A DNA stretch of 64,000 nt from Pseudoxanthomonas sp. Root630 (GTDB lineage: Bacteria > Pseudomonadota > Gammaproteobacteria > Xanthomonadales > Xanthomonadaceae). This document shows positions 1-8,275 of the stretch, piece by piece. Each line of letters begins with the position of its first letter. Positions within the stretch are counted from its first letter, which is position 1. The notes under the pieces were generated by a model. That model was not told the origin of the DNA and made no database searches. It saw only the letters and a list, made by a program, of their open reading frames with translations. The stretch covers positions 107,142-171,141 of the forward strand of contig NZ_LMGY01000017.1 of assembly GCF_001427585.1 (NCBI RefSeq), read 5' to 3'. Position numbers and translations under genes: made by a program.

Positions 1-952
1 CGCCGGTCTGGTGGCCGTAAGCGTCGTTGACGCTCTTGAAGCCGTCGAGGTCCAGGAACATCACGGCCAGGGATTCCTGCTTGCGCTTGGCTTTCTCGAT
101 GGCCTGCTCGATGCGGTCCTGCAGCAGCACGCGGTTCGGCAGCCGCGTGAGCGGGTCGTGCAGCGCCGCCTGCACCAGTTCTTCGTTGGCGCGCGCCAGC
201 GAGATCGCCAGGTGGCGCGTGCGCAGGTGCATCTGCCGGTCCAGCACGGACACGATCAGCGCGATGCCCATGATCGCCACCGTGGCCACCACCACCAGCA
301 CCGCCAGCCACTGGGTGGGCACGCCGCCATCGCGGGCCGCGCCGCACCAGCTGTCGGCCGGGAAGCGGGCGGCCGCCATGCCGGTGTAGTGCATGCCGAC
401 GATGGCGAACCCCATCACCACGGCAGCGGTCAGGCGCATCCCGTGCCGGCGGTGGCCGCGTCGCAGGTGGAAGGCGATCCACAGCGCGGCGCCGGACGCG
501 ACCACGGCGATGACGATGGACAGGCTGAACCACAGCGGGTCGTAGTCGATGCCGGGCTGCATGCGCAGCGCGGCCATGCCGATGTAGTGCATCAGCGCGA
601 TGCCCGCGCCCATCAGTACGGCGCCGAGGCAGAGCAGGCGCATGGGCAGGTCCGGTCGCGACACCAGCCACAGGGCGAAGGCGGAGACGCCCAGCGCCGC
701 GAGCATCGAATAGAGCGTGATGGCGAGGTCGTAGCCGAGGGGGATCGGCAGGTCGAAGGCGAGCATGCCGACGAAGTGCATCGACCAGATGCCCAAGCCC
801 ATCGCCAGTGCGCCACCGGCCAGCCACCAGCGTGCCGCGACGGTGCCGCGGGTGGTGGTGACGCGGCCGGCCATGTCCAGCGCCGTGTAGGACGCCAGGA
901 TGGCGACCAGCAGCGAGAAGAGGACGAGGACCTCGTTGTAGGTTCCGGACAT
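1..952 (-). CDS. MHYT-GGDEF diguanylate cyclase, C-terminus cut by window edge
   Basis: Membrane sensor joined to a GGDEF domain; the family makes cyclic di-GMP. About 317 codons are present. Seven hydrophobic segments carry three MHYT-type motifs (SMHFVGM near residue 50, LMHYIGM near 110, GMHYTGM near 170), which in this family are proposed to bind a metal and sense a diatomic gas. A short linker leads into the start of a GGDEF domain (HDPLTRLPNR, then FLDLDGFKSVND), and the gene leaves the window before the GGDEF signature, so it is unknown whether the cyclase is active or an EAL domain follows. The start is ATG at 952, giving MSGTYNEV. It lies on the same strand as fabB, which is upstream of it, with about 115 bp between. 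Confidence 0.88.
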   Translation of the reverse strand, partial: MSGTYNEVLVLFSLLVAILASYTALDMAGRVTTTRGTVAARWWLAGGALAMGLGIWSMHFVGMLAFDLPIPLGYDLAITLYSMLAALGVSAFALWLVSRPDLPMRLLCLGAVLMGAGIALMHYIGMAALRMQPGIDYDPLWFSLSIVIAVVASGAALWIAFHLRRGHRRHGMRLTAAVVMGFAIVGMHYTGMAAARFPADSWCGAARDGGVPTQWLAVLVVVATVAIMGIALIVSVLDRQMHLRTRHLAISLARANEELVQAALHDPLTRLPNRVLLQDRIEQAIEKAKRKQESLAVMFLDLDGFKSVNDAYGHQTG

Positions 953-1022
953 GAGGCAGGGGCCGACGCCGGGGACGGGCGTCCGTCAGACTGTATCGGC
1001 CACTACGCTTTGAGCTTGAGCG

Positions 1023-1049
1023 CCGCGGTCGCCACGGAGGCGACCGCGG
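1023..1049 (-). terminator. hairpin after fabB
   Basis: Perfect 11-bp inverted repeat (CCGCGGTCGCC and its complement) with a 5-nt loop, 19 bp beyond the fabB stop codon. No T-run follows, so it may be a weak or Rho-assisted terminator, or only an mRNA-stabilising hairpin. It separates fabB from the MHYT-GGDEF gene. Confidence 0.45.
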
Positions 1050-1067
1050 GCCGGCCCGGAGAACCGG

Positions 1068-2276
1068 TCAGACGCGCCCGAACACCAGGCTCGCGTTGGT
1101 GCCGCCGAAGCCGAAGCTGTTGGACATCACCGTATCCAGCGTCGCCTCGCGGCTGGCCTGGACGATGGGGAAGCCGGTCGCGCCTTCGTCCAGCGTCTCG
1201 ATGTTGGCCGAGCCCGCGATGAAGCCATCGCGCATCATCAGCAGGCAGTAGATCGCCTCGTGCACGCTGGCTGCGCCCAGCGAGTGGCCGGACAACGCCT
1301 TGGTCGAAGAGATCGGCGGGAGGTTGTCGCCCAGCGCGGTACGGATCGCGTCGAGTTCGATCACGTCGCCGAGCGGCGTCGAGGTGCCATGCGTGTTGAG
1401 GTAATCGAGCGGGGCGGTGACGCCTTCCAGCGCCATCTGCATGCAGCGCACCGCGCCTTCGCCGGACGGCGCGACCATGTCGGCGCCATCGGACGTCACC
1501 CCGTAGCCGAGCAGTTCGGCGTGGATGCGCGCGCCGCGCTTGACCGCGTGGTCGTAGTCCTCGAGCACCAGCATGCCGCCGCCGCCGGCGATGACGAAGC
1601 CGTCGCGGTCCGCGTCGTACGGACGCGAGGCGTGCGTCGGGTCGTCGTTGCGCTTGCTCGACAGTGCGCCCATGGCGTCGAACATCATCGTCAGCGCCCA
1701 GTGCAGTTCCTCGCCGCCGCCGGCGAAGACGATGTCCTGGCGGCCGGCGCGGATCAGGTCCGCCGCCGCGCCGATGCAGTGCGCGGAGGTCGCGCAGGCC
1801 GCGGAGATCGAATAACTGACGCCCTTGATCCTGAACGCGGTGGCCAGCGTCGCCGACACCGTCGAGCACATCGTGCGCGGGACCATGTACGGCCCCACCT
1901 TGCGGATGCCGCGCGCGCGCAGCAGGTCGGCGGCTTCGATCTGCCATTCGGCAGAACCGCCGCCGGAACCGGCGATCAGGCCCGTGCGCGGCTGGCTGAC
2001 CAGCGTGTCGTCCAGGCCGGCGTCGGCGATCGCATCGCGCAGCGCGATGTGCGCATAGGCGGCGGCATCCCCCATGAAGCGCTTCTGCTTGCGGTCGATC
2101 TGCGCGTCGAGGTCGATCTCGGGCGCGCCGCCGACCTGGCTGCGGAAGCCGAGTTCGGCGTACTGCGGGATATGGCGGATGCCGGAGCGGCCTGCGCGCA
2201 ACGCGGCCGACACGGTATCCGCGTCGTTGCCCAGGCAGGAGGTGATGCCCAGGCCGGTGATGACGACACGGCGCAT
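1068..2276 (-). CDS. fabB: 3-oxoacyl-ACP synthase I (FabB)
   Basis: Condensing enzyme of type II fatty acid synthesis. With FabA it commits carbon to unsaturated fatty acids by elongating cis-3-decenoyl-ACP. The protein is 402 aa, close to the 406 aa of E. coli FabB. The thiolase fold shows the active-site Cys in SAACATSAH near residue 163 and the two catalytic His in [11 protein letters not shown] and [12 protein letters not shown], followed by the GFGGTNAS end motif. ATG at 2276 is chosen because it gives [10 protein letters not shown], as in the family. It starts 2 bp after the fabA stop codon, so the two genes form the usual fabAB operon and share the fabA promoter. Confidence 0.96.
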   Translation of the reverse strand: MRRVVITGLGITSCLGNDADTVSAALRAGRSGIRHIPQYAELGFRSQVGGAPEIDLDAQIDRKQKRFMGDAAAYAHIALRDAIADAGLDDTLVSQPRTGLIAGSGGGSAEWQIEAADLLRARGIRKVGPYMVPRTMCSTVSATLATAFRIKGVSYSISAACATSAHCIGAAADLIRAGRQDIVFAGGGEELHWALTMMFDAMGALSSKRNDDPTHASRPYDADRDGFVIAGGGGMLVLEDYDHAVKRGARIHAELLGYGVTSDGADMVAPSGEGAVRCMQMALEGVTAPLDYLNTHGTSTPLGDVIELDAIRTALGDNLPPISSTKALSGHSLGAASVHEAIYCLLMMRDGFIAGSANIETLDEGATGFPIVQASREATLDTVMSNSFGFGGTNASLVFGRV

Positions 2277-2278
2277 GG

Positions 2279-2794
2279 TCAGAAGCTCTCCGTCGAGGTG
2301 AACAGGCCCACGCGCAGATCGCGCGCGGTGTAGATCTCGCGGCCGTCGACCAGCATGCGGCCATCGGCCACCGCCAGCACCAGCTTGCGGTTGACCACGC
2401 GGCTGATGTCGATCTCGTAGCTCACGCGCTTGGCCGTCGGCAGCACCTGGCCGGTGAACTTCACTTCGCCGGAACCGAGTGCGCGGCCGCGGCCGGGCGC
2501 GCCGATCCACGTCAGGAAAAAGCCGGTCAGCTGCCACATCGCATCCAGGCCCAGGCAGCCGGGCATCACCGGGTCGCCGAGGAAGTGGCACTGGAAGAAC
2601 CATAGGTCCGGGTGGATATCGAGTTCGGCGCGCACCATGCCCTTGCCATGCGTGCCGCCGTCCTGGCGGATCTCGGTGATGCGGTCGAACATCAGCATCG
2701 GGTCGTTCGGGAGGCGGCCGCTGTCGGGGCCGAAGAGTTCACCGCGCGCGCTGGCCAGCAGCTGTTCGCGCGAGAAGGAAGCGGGGGCGTTCAT
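2279..2794 (-). CDS. fabA: 3-hydroxydecanoyl-ACP dehydratase/isomerase (FabA)
   Basis: Dehydrates 3-hydroxydecanoyl-ACP and isomerises trans-2- to cis-3-decenoyl-ACP, the branch point to unsaturated fatty acids without oxygen. The protein is 171 aa (E. coli 172). The catalytic His and Asp lie in [20 protein letters not shown]. The frame stays open upstream to 2971, but ATG 2794 ([12 protein letters not shown]) matches the family length, and the extra frame runs across the promoter elements. First gene of fabAB. A perfect FNR box and a dyad overlapping the probable -10 precede it, suggesting induction at low oxygen plus control by a fatty-acid-responsive repressor. Confidence 0.96.
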   Translation of the reverse strand: MNAPASFSREQLLASARGELFGPDSGRLPNDPMLMFDRITEIRQDGGTHGKGMVRAELDIHPDLWFFQCHFLGDPVMPGCLGLDAMWQLTGFFLTWIGAPGRGRALGSGEVKFTGQVLPTAKRVSYEIDISRVVNRKLVLAVADGRMLVDGREIYTARDLRVGLFTSTESF

Positions 2795-2821
2795 TGCATC
2801 GTCCGTTCTGCGAAGGCGCAA

Positions 2822-2840
2822 ATAATGCACACATGTGCAT
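2822..2840 (-). promoter_or_regulatory. fabA -10 with overlapping repressor-type dyad
   Basis: The dyad ATGCACA-CA-TGTGCAT (2825-2840) has perfect 7-bp arms. It overlaps CATTAT (2827 down to 2822), a 4/6 match to the -10 consensus about 28 nt upstream of the fabA ATG. Position and symmetry suit an operator for a TetR-type regulator of FabR/DesT kind, but the sequence is not one of their known boxes, so the regulator is not identified. Confidence 0.5.
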
Positions 2841-2849
2841 ACGCTTGTC

Positions 2850-2863
2850 TTGATGCAAATCAA
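2850..2863 (-). promoter_or_regulatory. FNR/ANR box upstream of fabA
   Basis: TTGATGCAAATCAA is an exact match to the FNR/ANR consensus TTGAT-N4-ATCAA. Its centre lies about 32 bp upstream of the CATTAT -10, the spacing of a class II FNR-activated promoter (box centred near -41.5). The FNR-type protein encoded at 12535 has the matching recognition residues (E..SR). The box is 146 bp from dinB and points most naturally to fabAB. Confidence 0.7.
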
Positions 2864-3008
2864 CCGGGTTTTTCCATACGCCGGCGTACCATCTTGGAAG
2901 TGCAATTGCGGCAAGGGTTTCGCGCTTTTCGCCCTCGACTCCACACGCGTGCGTATCGTGCGTGCGCGCATCCATGCGATCGCGTACGGCCGCCGATATC
3001 ATCGTGTG

Positions 3009-4091
3009 ATGCGCAAGATCATCCACATCGACATGGACGCGTTCTACGCGTCGGTGGAGCAGCGCGACGATCCTTCGCTGCGTGGACGGCCGGTGGTGGT
3101 GGCATGGCGCGGCGAGCGTTCGGTGGTGTGCGCGGCCTCGTACGAAGCGCGCGTCTTCGGCGTGCGCTCGGCGATGCCGGCGGTGCGCGCGGAGCGCCTG
3201 TGCCCGCAGGCGGTGTTCGTACCGCCCGATTTCACCCGCTACAAGGCGGTGTCGCGGCAGGTGCGCGAGATCTTCCTGCGCCACACCGATCTGGTCGAGC
3301 CGCTCTCGCTGGACGAGGCCTACCTCGATGTCACCGTGCCGAAATCCGACCTGCCGACGGCCACGGCGGTGGCCGAGACCATCCGCGCGCAGATCCGCGA
3401 GGAGACGCAGCTCACCGCCTCCGCGGGTGTCGCGCCGAACAAGTTCCTCGCCAAGATCGCCTCGGACTGGCGCAAGCCGGATGGCCAGTTCGTCCTGCGC
3501 CCGCACCAGGTCGAGGCTTTCCTGACGCCGCTGCCGGTGGAGCGCATCCCGGGCGTCGGCAAGGTGATGCAGGGGCGCCTGAACGCGGACGGCATCCGCA
3601 CCGTCGGCGACCTGCGCCTGCACGCGCAGCACGAACTGGAAGCGCGCTACGGCAGTTTCGGCGGCAGCCTGTACCGCCGCGCGCGCGGCATCGACGAGCG
3701 GCCGGTCGAACCCGACCAGCCGGTGCAGTCGATCTCGTCCGAAGACACCTTCGCCACCGACCTGCTGTTGTCCGAACTGGAGCCGCACATCGTCCGCATC
3801 GCGGAAAAGGCCTGGCAGGCCAGCCGCAAGACCGAGCGCGTGGGCCGCACCGTGGTGCTGAAGCTGAAGACCGCCCAGTTCCGCCTGCTCACCCGCAGCT
3901 TCACGCCGGAAGCGCCGCCGGCCTCGGCCCGGGAGTTCATCGATATCGCCCTGGCGCTGCGCGAGCGCGTGGACCTGCCGGGCTCGACCCGCTACCGGCT
4001 GGTGGGCGTGGGGCTGGCGGGCTTCCGTGACCGGGACGAGGGGGCGACCCAGCCAGGGCTGTTCGACGGGCCGGAGCTGGCTGCCGGTTGA
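3009..4091 (+). CDS. dinB: DNA polymerase IV (DinB)
   Basis: Y-family translesion polymerase, 360 aa (E. coli 351). The palm motifs are clear: IDMDAFYASVE at the N-terminus and SLDEAYLDV near residue 100 hold the metal-binding acidic residues. A helix-hairpin-helix (IPGVGKVMQGRL) follows near residue 185, then the little-finger domain. ATG 3009 is chosen because the protein then starts MRKIIHIDMD like other DinB proteins, although the frame is open upstream. No C-terminal QLxLF clamp motif of classic form is seen, but QPGLFDG near the end is a plausible clamp-binding peptide. It diverges from fabA. I saw no LexA box in the intergenic DNA, so SOS control is not supported here. Confidence 0.94.
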   Translation: MRKIIHIDMDAFYASVEQRDDPSLRGRPVVVAWRGERSVVCAASYEARVFGVRSAMPAVRAERLCPQAVFVPPDFTRYKAVSRQVREIFLRHTDLVEPLSLDEAYLDVTVPKSDLPTATAVAETIRAQIREETQLTASAGVAPNKFLAKIASDWRKPDGQFVLRPHQVEAFLTPLPVERIPGVGKVMQGRLNADGIRTVGDLRLHAQHELEARYGSFGGSLYRRARGIDERPVEPDQPVQSISSEDTFATDLLLSELEPHIVRIAEKAWQASRKTERVGRTVVLKLKTAQFRLLTRSFTPEAPPASAREFIDIALALRERVDLPGSTRYRLVGVGLAGFRDRDEGATQPGLFDGPELAAG

Positions 4092-4110
4092 ATGAAGCCC
4101 TGGGGTGATC

Positions 4111-4157
4111 TTGGAAAAGACACTATCAAGATATATCTTGAGTGTGTCTGAAGATAT
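4111..4157 (+). promoter_or_regulatory. padR promoter with perfect palindromic operator
   Basis: CAAGATATATCTTG (4127-4140) is a perfect 14-bp palindrome, and a further half-site AAGATATC follows at 4150-4157. A promoter fits on top of it: TTGGAA at 4111-4116 and TATCTT at 4134-4139 with 17 bp spacing. AT-rich GATATATC palindromes are typical autoregulatory operators of PadR proteins of the YqjI type, so this is probably the site where the downstream regulator represses itself. Confidence 0.65.
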
Positions 4158-4170
4158 CGAAGGAATCCCC

Positions 4171-4767
4171 CTGTCCCCTTTCACTTCCTCCCACGATCGC
4201 GGCGGACGCCGCGGCCATGGCCATGGTCATCCCGGCGCGGAAGGCGACGGTTCCGGCCGCGGGCGCCGGGGCCGCATGTTCGACCAGGGGCAGCTGAAGC
4301 TGCTGGTCCTGCACGTGCTCGACGCACAACCGAGCCACGGTTACGAGGTCATCCGCGCGATCGCCGACCTGGCTGGCGGCGACTACAGCCCCAGCCCTGG
4401 CACGGTGTACCCGACCCTCACCTGGCTCGAAGACATGGGCCTGGCCGAGGCCCTTGCGGAAGACGGCGGGCGCCGGCAGTACCGCATCACCTCGGAAGGG
4501 CGCGTGCAGCTGCAATCGCGGCGCGAGCACCTCGATGCGTTGCTGCTGCGCCTGCGCGAAGGGCGTCGGCACGCGCTCGCGCGACGTGCGCCCGAGATCG
4601 AGCGGGCCATGGAAAACCTGAAGACCGCCCTGCGCCTGCGCTTCACCGACGGCACGCCGGATACCGAGGCGCTGCACCGCATCGCCGCCGCCATCGACCG
4701 CGCCGCGGTGGAGATCGGACGCGACACGGGCAGCCGCGTGCAGGCGGCGTCGGAGGCCGCGCCATGA
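4171..4767 (+). CDS. PadR-family regulator, YqjI-like, probable non-ATG start
   Basis: Transcriptional repressor with an N-terminal PadR winged helix (LKLLVLHVLDAQPSHGYEVI, then SPGTVYPTLTWLE) and a C-terminal helical dimerisation part (AIDRAAVEIG) as in E. coli YqjI, a nickel-responsive PadR. Like YqjI it has a Gly/His-rich N-terminus (GHGHGHPG), a likely metal-binding region. No ATG lies near the expected N-terminus. GTG 4105 would place the operator and promoter inside the gene. CTG 4171 has a good ribosome site (GAAGGAA, 4159-4165) and lies downstream of them, so it is preferred here (198 aa). GTG 4144 and ATG 4276 are alternatives. It overlaps the next gene by 4 nt. The start is the uncertain part, not the identity. 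Confidence 0.8.
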   Translation: MSPFTSSHDRGGRRGHGHGHPGAEGDGSGRGRRGRMFDQGQLKLLVLHVLDAQPSHGYEVIRAIADLAGGDYSPSPGTVYPTLTWLEDMGLAEALAEDGGRRQYRITSEGRVQLQSRREHLDALLLRLREGRRHALARRAPEIERAMENLKTALRLRFTDGTPDTEALHRIAAAIDRAAVEIGRDTGSRVQAASEAAP

Positions 4768-5075
4768 AGCAGCATCGCTACCGCGTCACCCTCGATCACC
4801 TGGCCGATGCGAAGGGCGAACCGTCCGCGTACGACGCGCCGCTGCGCTTCGAGGCGGGCAACCACGACGACGTGTTCGCCATCGTCGAACGCATGCGCGC
4901 GCGCAACGACCTGGCGCCCGACGCCGCCACCGCCCTGGCCGTCGGGCTGAAGCTCTTCAGCGAAGTCATGCTCGAGCACCGCGGCCATCCGCTGTTCGCC
5001 GATTTCGCCCCGCATTTCCGCGACTTCATGAAGACGCTCAAGCAGGGCCCCGTGGCATCCGCCGCAGGCGCATGA
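4764..5075 (+). CDS. DUF3861 domain protein
   Basis: Small soluble protein of 103 aa with the DUF3861 signature (YRVTLDHLAD near the start, FEAGNHDDVFAIVERM in the middle, ending in a FMKTLK helix). Function unknown. ATG 4764 overlaps the stop codon of the PadR gene by 4 nt, so the two are translationally coupled and this protein is probably in the regulon of that repressor. A strong bidirectional terminator follows directly. Confidence 0.82.
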   Translation: MKQHRYRVTLDHLADAKGEPSAYDAPLRFEAGNHDDVFAIVERMRARNDLAPDAATALAVGLKLFSEVMLEHRGHPLFADFAPHFRDFMKTLKQGPVASAAGA

Positions 5076-5077
5076 AG

Positions 5078-5104
5078 AAAAAGCCCGGCGATGCCGGGCT
5101 TTTT
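5078..5104. terminator. bidirectional Rho-independent terminator
   Basis: Stem GCCCGGC/GCCGGGC (5083-5089, 5093-5099) with a GAT loop, flanked by five A on one side and five T on the other. It works for both the DUF3861 gene (+) and btuB (-), which converge here. Confidence 0.9.
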
Positions 5105-5126
5105 CCTGTTGCGTGCCGCCGTCGGA

Positions 5127-6998
5127 TCACTCGGTCGGCTGGTAGCGCAGGCTCAGGCCGTAGGTGCGGCCGGCCTGGTTGTACCAGGCGACGGTTTCGT
5201 ACTCGCGGTCGAACACGTTGCCCACCTTCGCCTGCAACGTCCATGCCGGCGCGATGGCGTACTCCAGGCGCAGGTCCAGCGTGCTGTAACCGCCCAGGCG
5301 GTCGGTGTTGGCCAGGTTGTCGTAGCGTTCGCCCGCGGCGTTGAACGTCACGCCGGTGCGGAACGCACCGAACGCGCGGTCCACGTCGATACGCGCCGTG
5401 TTGCGCGGACGACGGGCCAGCAGGTTGTCGTAGTTGAAGCCGGCCGAACGGTTGCGCGGATCGGTGTGGCTCAGCTGGGTGGCGATGTCGAAGCCGGCCA
5501 GCGCGAAGTCGACGGTGAACTCCGCGCCCCGGATGCGCGCTTCGTCGATGTTGTTGGGCAGGAAGATCGCCGCATCGTAGGAGATCAGCTGGTCCACCTT
5601 GTTCTGGTAGACGTTGAACGTCCAGTTCCAGGTATCCGCATACTGCGCGATGCCGAGGTTGACGCTCTCGGACTCTTCCGGCTCCAGCAGCGGATTGCTG
5701 TAGCCCGGGTAGTACAGGTCGTTGAAGCTCGGTGCCTTGAAGCCGGTGGCCACGCTGGCGGTCAGCTTCAGGCCGTTGCCGAAGCCGAACCCGTAGCCCA
5801 GGCTGCCGGTGGTGTGGTTGCCGAACTGCTCGTTGTCGTCGTTGCGGACGCTCGCCTGCAGCTGGTGCGCGCCGAAGCGGCCCTGGTATTCCACGAAGCC
5901 GGCCAGATTGTCGCGCTGGGTGACGTCGAAGGCGGTGGCGCTTTCCACCTTGTCGTCCTGCCAGTCGATGCCCGCGGTCAGCAACTGGTTGGCGGCCAGG
6001 GTGAAATCGCCCTGCGCCGACGCCACATAGCGGCGCGTCTCGAAGTAGCCGGACTGCACGGCATCGTGGAAGTCGTCGGACTTGTCGTCGTTGCGGCCCA
6101 GGCTCAGCAGCAGGTCGAGCTTGTCGCTCGGCGCGTAACGCAGCTTGGTGCCCAGCACCTGCTGCACGGTTTCGGAGCGGTTGGTGAAGCTGCCGTCGAA
6201 CTCGCTCTTGCCATCGGCGCGCAGCGCGTTGGCTTCCAGCGTCAGCGTATCGGTGAACGCGTAGCCACCGCGCAGGTTGGCCGAGGTGTTGCGGTAACCG
6301 TCGCGATCGGGCTCGTCGGTGAAGCAGCCTGCGCCGAAGTCGAACGGAATGCTCGGGTCGGGACCGCGTCCGCGGCAGGCGTTGAAGCCATCCGTACGCG
6401 CGTACGCCACGTCGGCGCCGAACCAGCCGCGGCCGACGCCGCCACCGATACCGGCACTGGCTTCGCGCGTGCTGTCGCTGCCCACGCCGATGCGGAAGTT
6501 CGGCCGCACCTTGCCGGTGTTGCGACGGGTGAAGACCTGGATCACGCCGCCGATCGCTTCGGAACCCCACAGGCTGGAACGTGGGCCGCGCACGATCTCG
6601 ACACGATCGATCTGGTCGATCGGCAGGTCCTGCAGCGCGGGCAGGCCGGCGGTCGCCGAGCCCATGCGCACGCCATCCACGAGCACCAGCACGTGATCGG
6701 ATTCGGCGCCGCGCAGGTTGAGCGTGGTGATCTTGCCTGCGCCGCCCTGGTTGGCGATCGAGATGCCGGCGCGGCCCTGCAGCAGTTCGCCCAGCGAACG
6801 CGCCTGGCTGCGCTGGATCGCCTCGCGACCGATCACCTGCGCCGGGACCAGGCTGTCTTCGACGGACACCTCGGTGCGCGTGCCCGAGACGACGATTTCG
6901 TCGAGGTTGGTGGCGTCCTGCGCCTGCGCGGCGATCGGCAGCGCCATCGCGACCGCGAGGGCCAGCAGGGAAGGGGAGGAAAAAGTACGGCTCTGCAT
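5127..6998 (-). CDS. btuB: TonB-dependent vitamin B12 receptor (BtuB)
   Basis: Outer-membrane receptor importing cobalamin with energy from TonB, 623 aa (E. coli 614). It has a signal peptide ending in AAQAQ, then the TonB box region (LDEIVVSGTRT), a plug domain (LRGAESDHVLVLVDGVRM, VEIVRGPRSSLWGSEAIGG) and a 22-strand barrel ending in aromatic-rich SLRYQPTE. ATG 6998 is chosen because a proper signal peptide follows it. A cobalamin riboswitch lies in the leader, which both supports the assignment and predicts repression by B12. It is transcribed alone and converges with the DUF3861 gene at a shared terminator. Confidence 0.93.
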   Translation of the reverse strand: MQSRTFSSPSLLALAVAMALPIAAQAQDATNLDEIVVSGTRTEVSVEDSLVPAQVIGREAIQRSQARSLGELLQGRAGISIANQGGAGKITTLNLRGAESDHVLVLVDGVRMGSATAGLPALQDLPIDQIDRVEIVRGPRSSLWGSEAIGGVIQVFTRRNTGKVRPNFRIGVGSDSTREASAGIGGGVGRGWFGADVAYARTDGFNACRGRGPDPSIPFDFGAGCFTDEPDRDGYRNTSANLRGGYAFTDTLTLEANALRADGKSEFDGSFTNRSETVQQVLGTKLRYAPSDKLDLLLSLGRNDDKSDDFHDAVQSGYFETRRYVASAQGDFTLAANQLLTAGIDWQDDKVESATAFDVTQRDNLAGFVEYQGRFGAHQLQASVRNDDNEQFGNHTTGSLGYGFGFGNGLKLTASVATGFKAPSFNDLYYPGYSNPLLEPEESESVNLGIAQYADTWNWTFNVYQNKVDQLISYDAAIFLPNNIDEARIRGAEFTVDFALAGFDIATQLSHTDPRNRSAGFNYDNLLARRPRNTARIDVDRAFGAFRTGVTFNAAGERYDNLANTDRLGGYSTLDLRLEYAIAPAWTLQAKVGNVFDREYETVAWYNQAGRTYGLSLRYQPTE

Positions 6999-7117
6999 CG
7001 GAACAACTCCATCGCGCGCCCCGCGCGCATTCTTCGGCGTGGAGTCGCGATGGAAAGGGGTGCGGAGCGGACAGCGCAGGCGAAGCGGCGCGGCACGCCG
7101 CGACGCCCTCCGCATCG

Positions 7118-7326
7118 CAACCAGTGGACTCCCAGGCCGGTCTCCGGGCTTGCGAACGAGTGCAGGGCACTCCGCCGTGGCGCCTTCCCATGCGTCGTGG
7201 ACGCACAGTGGCCGATGCCGCGGCTTTCTTCGCCTACCGTTGCGGGGGCAGCGCCGGAATGCCGCCGTGGGACGGGTCACCGGCTTCCCGTTTCAACCCG
7301 GCACGAGGCGCGGGTCACCTGAAAGC
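7118..7326 (-). ncRNA. cobalamin riboswitch in the btuB leader
   Basis: Read on the minus strand, the leader has the conserved order of the cobalamin element: GGGAAGCCGGTG near 7285, GCTGCCCCCGCAACGGTA near 7250, a CACTG segment, GGGAAGGCG near 7190, and the B12 box GCCCGGAGACCGGCCT near 7140, followed by CCACTGG. It ends about 120 nt before the btuB ATG. Binding of adenosylcobalamin or a related corrinoid would lower btuB expression. Boundaries are approximate. Confidence 0.92.
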
Positions 7327-7385
7327 GCGCGCAGTATACGGGAAGCGGTCGCGGCGCCGTCAGGCCACGCGGCCGCGGCGTACGA

Positions 7386-7754
7386 TCAGTCGTCGCCGCG
7401 CGAGTCGAACAGGTTCAATGAAGGACCGGCGTCCTCTTCCTGCTCGGTATGGGTCGTCGTCACCGGGCCGGCGGCGGGGCGGCCACGCGGCGGGGGCAGC
7501 AGGGCCGCGGCCGCATCGTACGCCACCAGCAGTTCGCCGCGGCGTGCTTCGGGCAACTGCTGCCAATGGCAGTCCAGCAGTGCGCCTTCCAGCGCGTACA
7601 GCAGGTTGAGGCTGGGGCGGAACCCGGCACGCTTGACCCGGATGAAGGCCTCCACCGCGCCCACCGACTCCAGATCCTCCTGCGTGCGCAGGCCGACCTG
7701 GCGAAGCCAGGCGGCGGACTTGGGGCCGATGTTGCGCAGCTTGGTGCCTGTCAT
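7386..7754 (-). CDS. TfoX/Sxy C-terminal domain protein
   Basis: A 122-aa protein whose first 80 residues match the TfoX C-terminal helix-hairpin-helix domain (LRNIGPKSAAWLRQVGL, then LYALEGAL). The N-terminal TfoX domain of the competence regulator Sxy is absent. The last 40 residues are a Pro/Thr/Glu-rich, probably disordered tail. Stand-alone proteins of this kind are common, and their role, including any link to competence, is unproven. The start overlaps the stop codon of the upstream msrC by 4 nt (ATGA), so the two are co-translated. Confidence 0.78.
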   Translation of the reverse strand: MTGTKLRNIGPKSAAWLRQVGLRTQEDLESVGAVEAFIRVKRAGFRPSLNLLYALEGALLDCHWQQLPEARRGELLVAYDAAAALLPPPRGRPAAGPVTTTHTEQEEDAGPSLNLFDSRGDD

Positions 7755-8236
7755 GTCAGCGAATCCAGGAAAATGGCGGCGATGCGTTCCATGCCTTCCT
7801 GGTCGTCCGCATCGAACCGGGCCAGGCGGGGGCTGTCCAGGTCGAGTACGCCGACGAGTTCGCCCCCTTTCACCAGCGGGACCACCAGTTCCGAGCGCGA
7901 TGCGGAATCGCAGGCGATGTGGCCCGGGAAGGCCTCCACATCGTCCACGCGCTGGGTCTGGCGGTTGCGTGCGGCGGCTCCGCAGACCCCCTTGTCCAAC
8001 GGGATCCGCACGCAGGCTGGTAAGCCTTGGAACGGACCGACCACCAATTCCCGGCCATCGAAGAAATAGAAGCCCACCCAGTTGAAGTCGGGCAGGGCGT
8101 GGTAGATCAGTGCGGCCAGGTTGGCGGCATTGGCGATCCGGTCCGGTTCGCCGGCCAGCAGGGCGCGGGCCTGGTCGGCCAGCTGCGCGTATTGTTCCGG
8201 CTTGCTGCCGGTGAGCGTTTGGGAGGCGAATGACAT
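7751..8236 (-). CDS. msrC: free methionine-R-sulfoxide reductase (GAF domain, MsrC/YebR)
   Basis: Reduces free L-methionine-R-sulfoxide, part of oxidative damage repair in the cytoplasm. The protein is 161 aa and is a single GAF domain (NWVGFYFFDGRELVVGPFQG). The three Cys of the fRMsr family are present: two in GLPACVRIPLDKGVCG and the catalytic one in IACDSASRSELVVP. This Cys pattern separates it from signalling GAF domains. ATG 8236 starts a short helix before the domain. It is the first gene of a two-gene operon with the TfoX-like protein. Confidence 0.9.
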   Translation of the reverse strand: MSFASQTLTGSKPEQYAQLADQARALLAGEPDRIANAANLAALIYHALPDFNWVGFYFFDGRELVVGPFQGLPACVRIPLDKGVCGAAARNRQTQRVDDVEAFPGHIACDSASRSELVVPLVKGGELVGVLDLDSPRLARFDADDQEGMERIAAIFLDSLT

Positions 8237-8275
8237 GCGGTCGATTCTACCCCCGGCCCCTCAGGGCGGCCCGAT

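Noticed and set aside
2795..2971. Longer N-terminus for FabA
   Set aside because: Adds 59 residues not found in FabA and crosses the FNR box, dyad and -10.
2864..3008. LexA box for dinB
   Set aside because: No sequence resembling either the E. coli or Xanthomonas LexA consensus was found.
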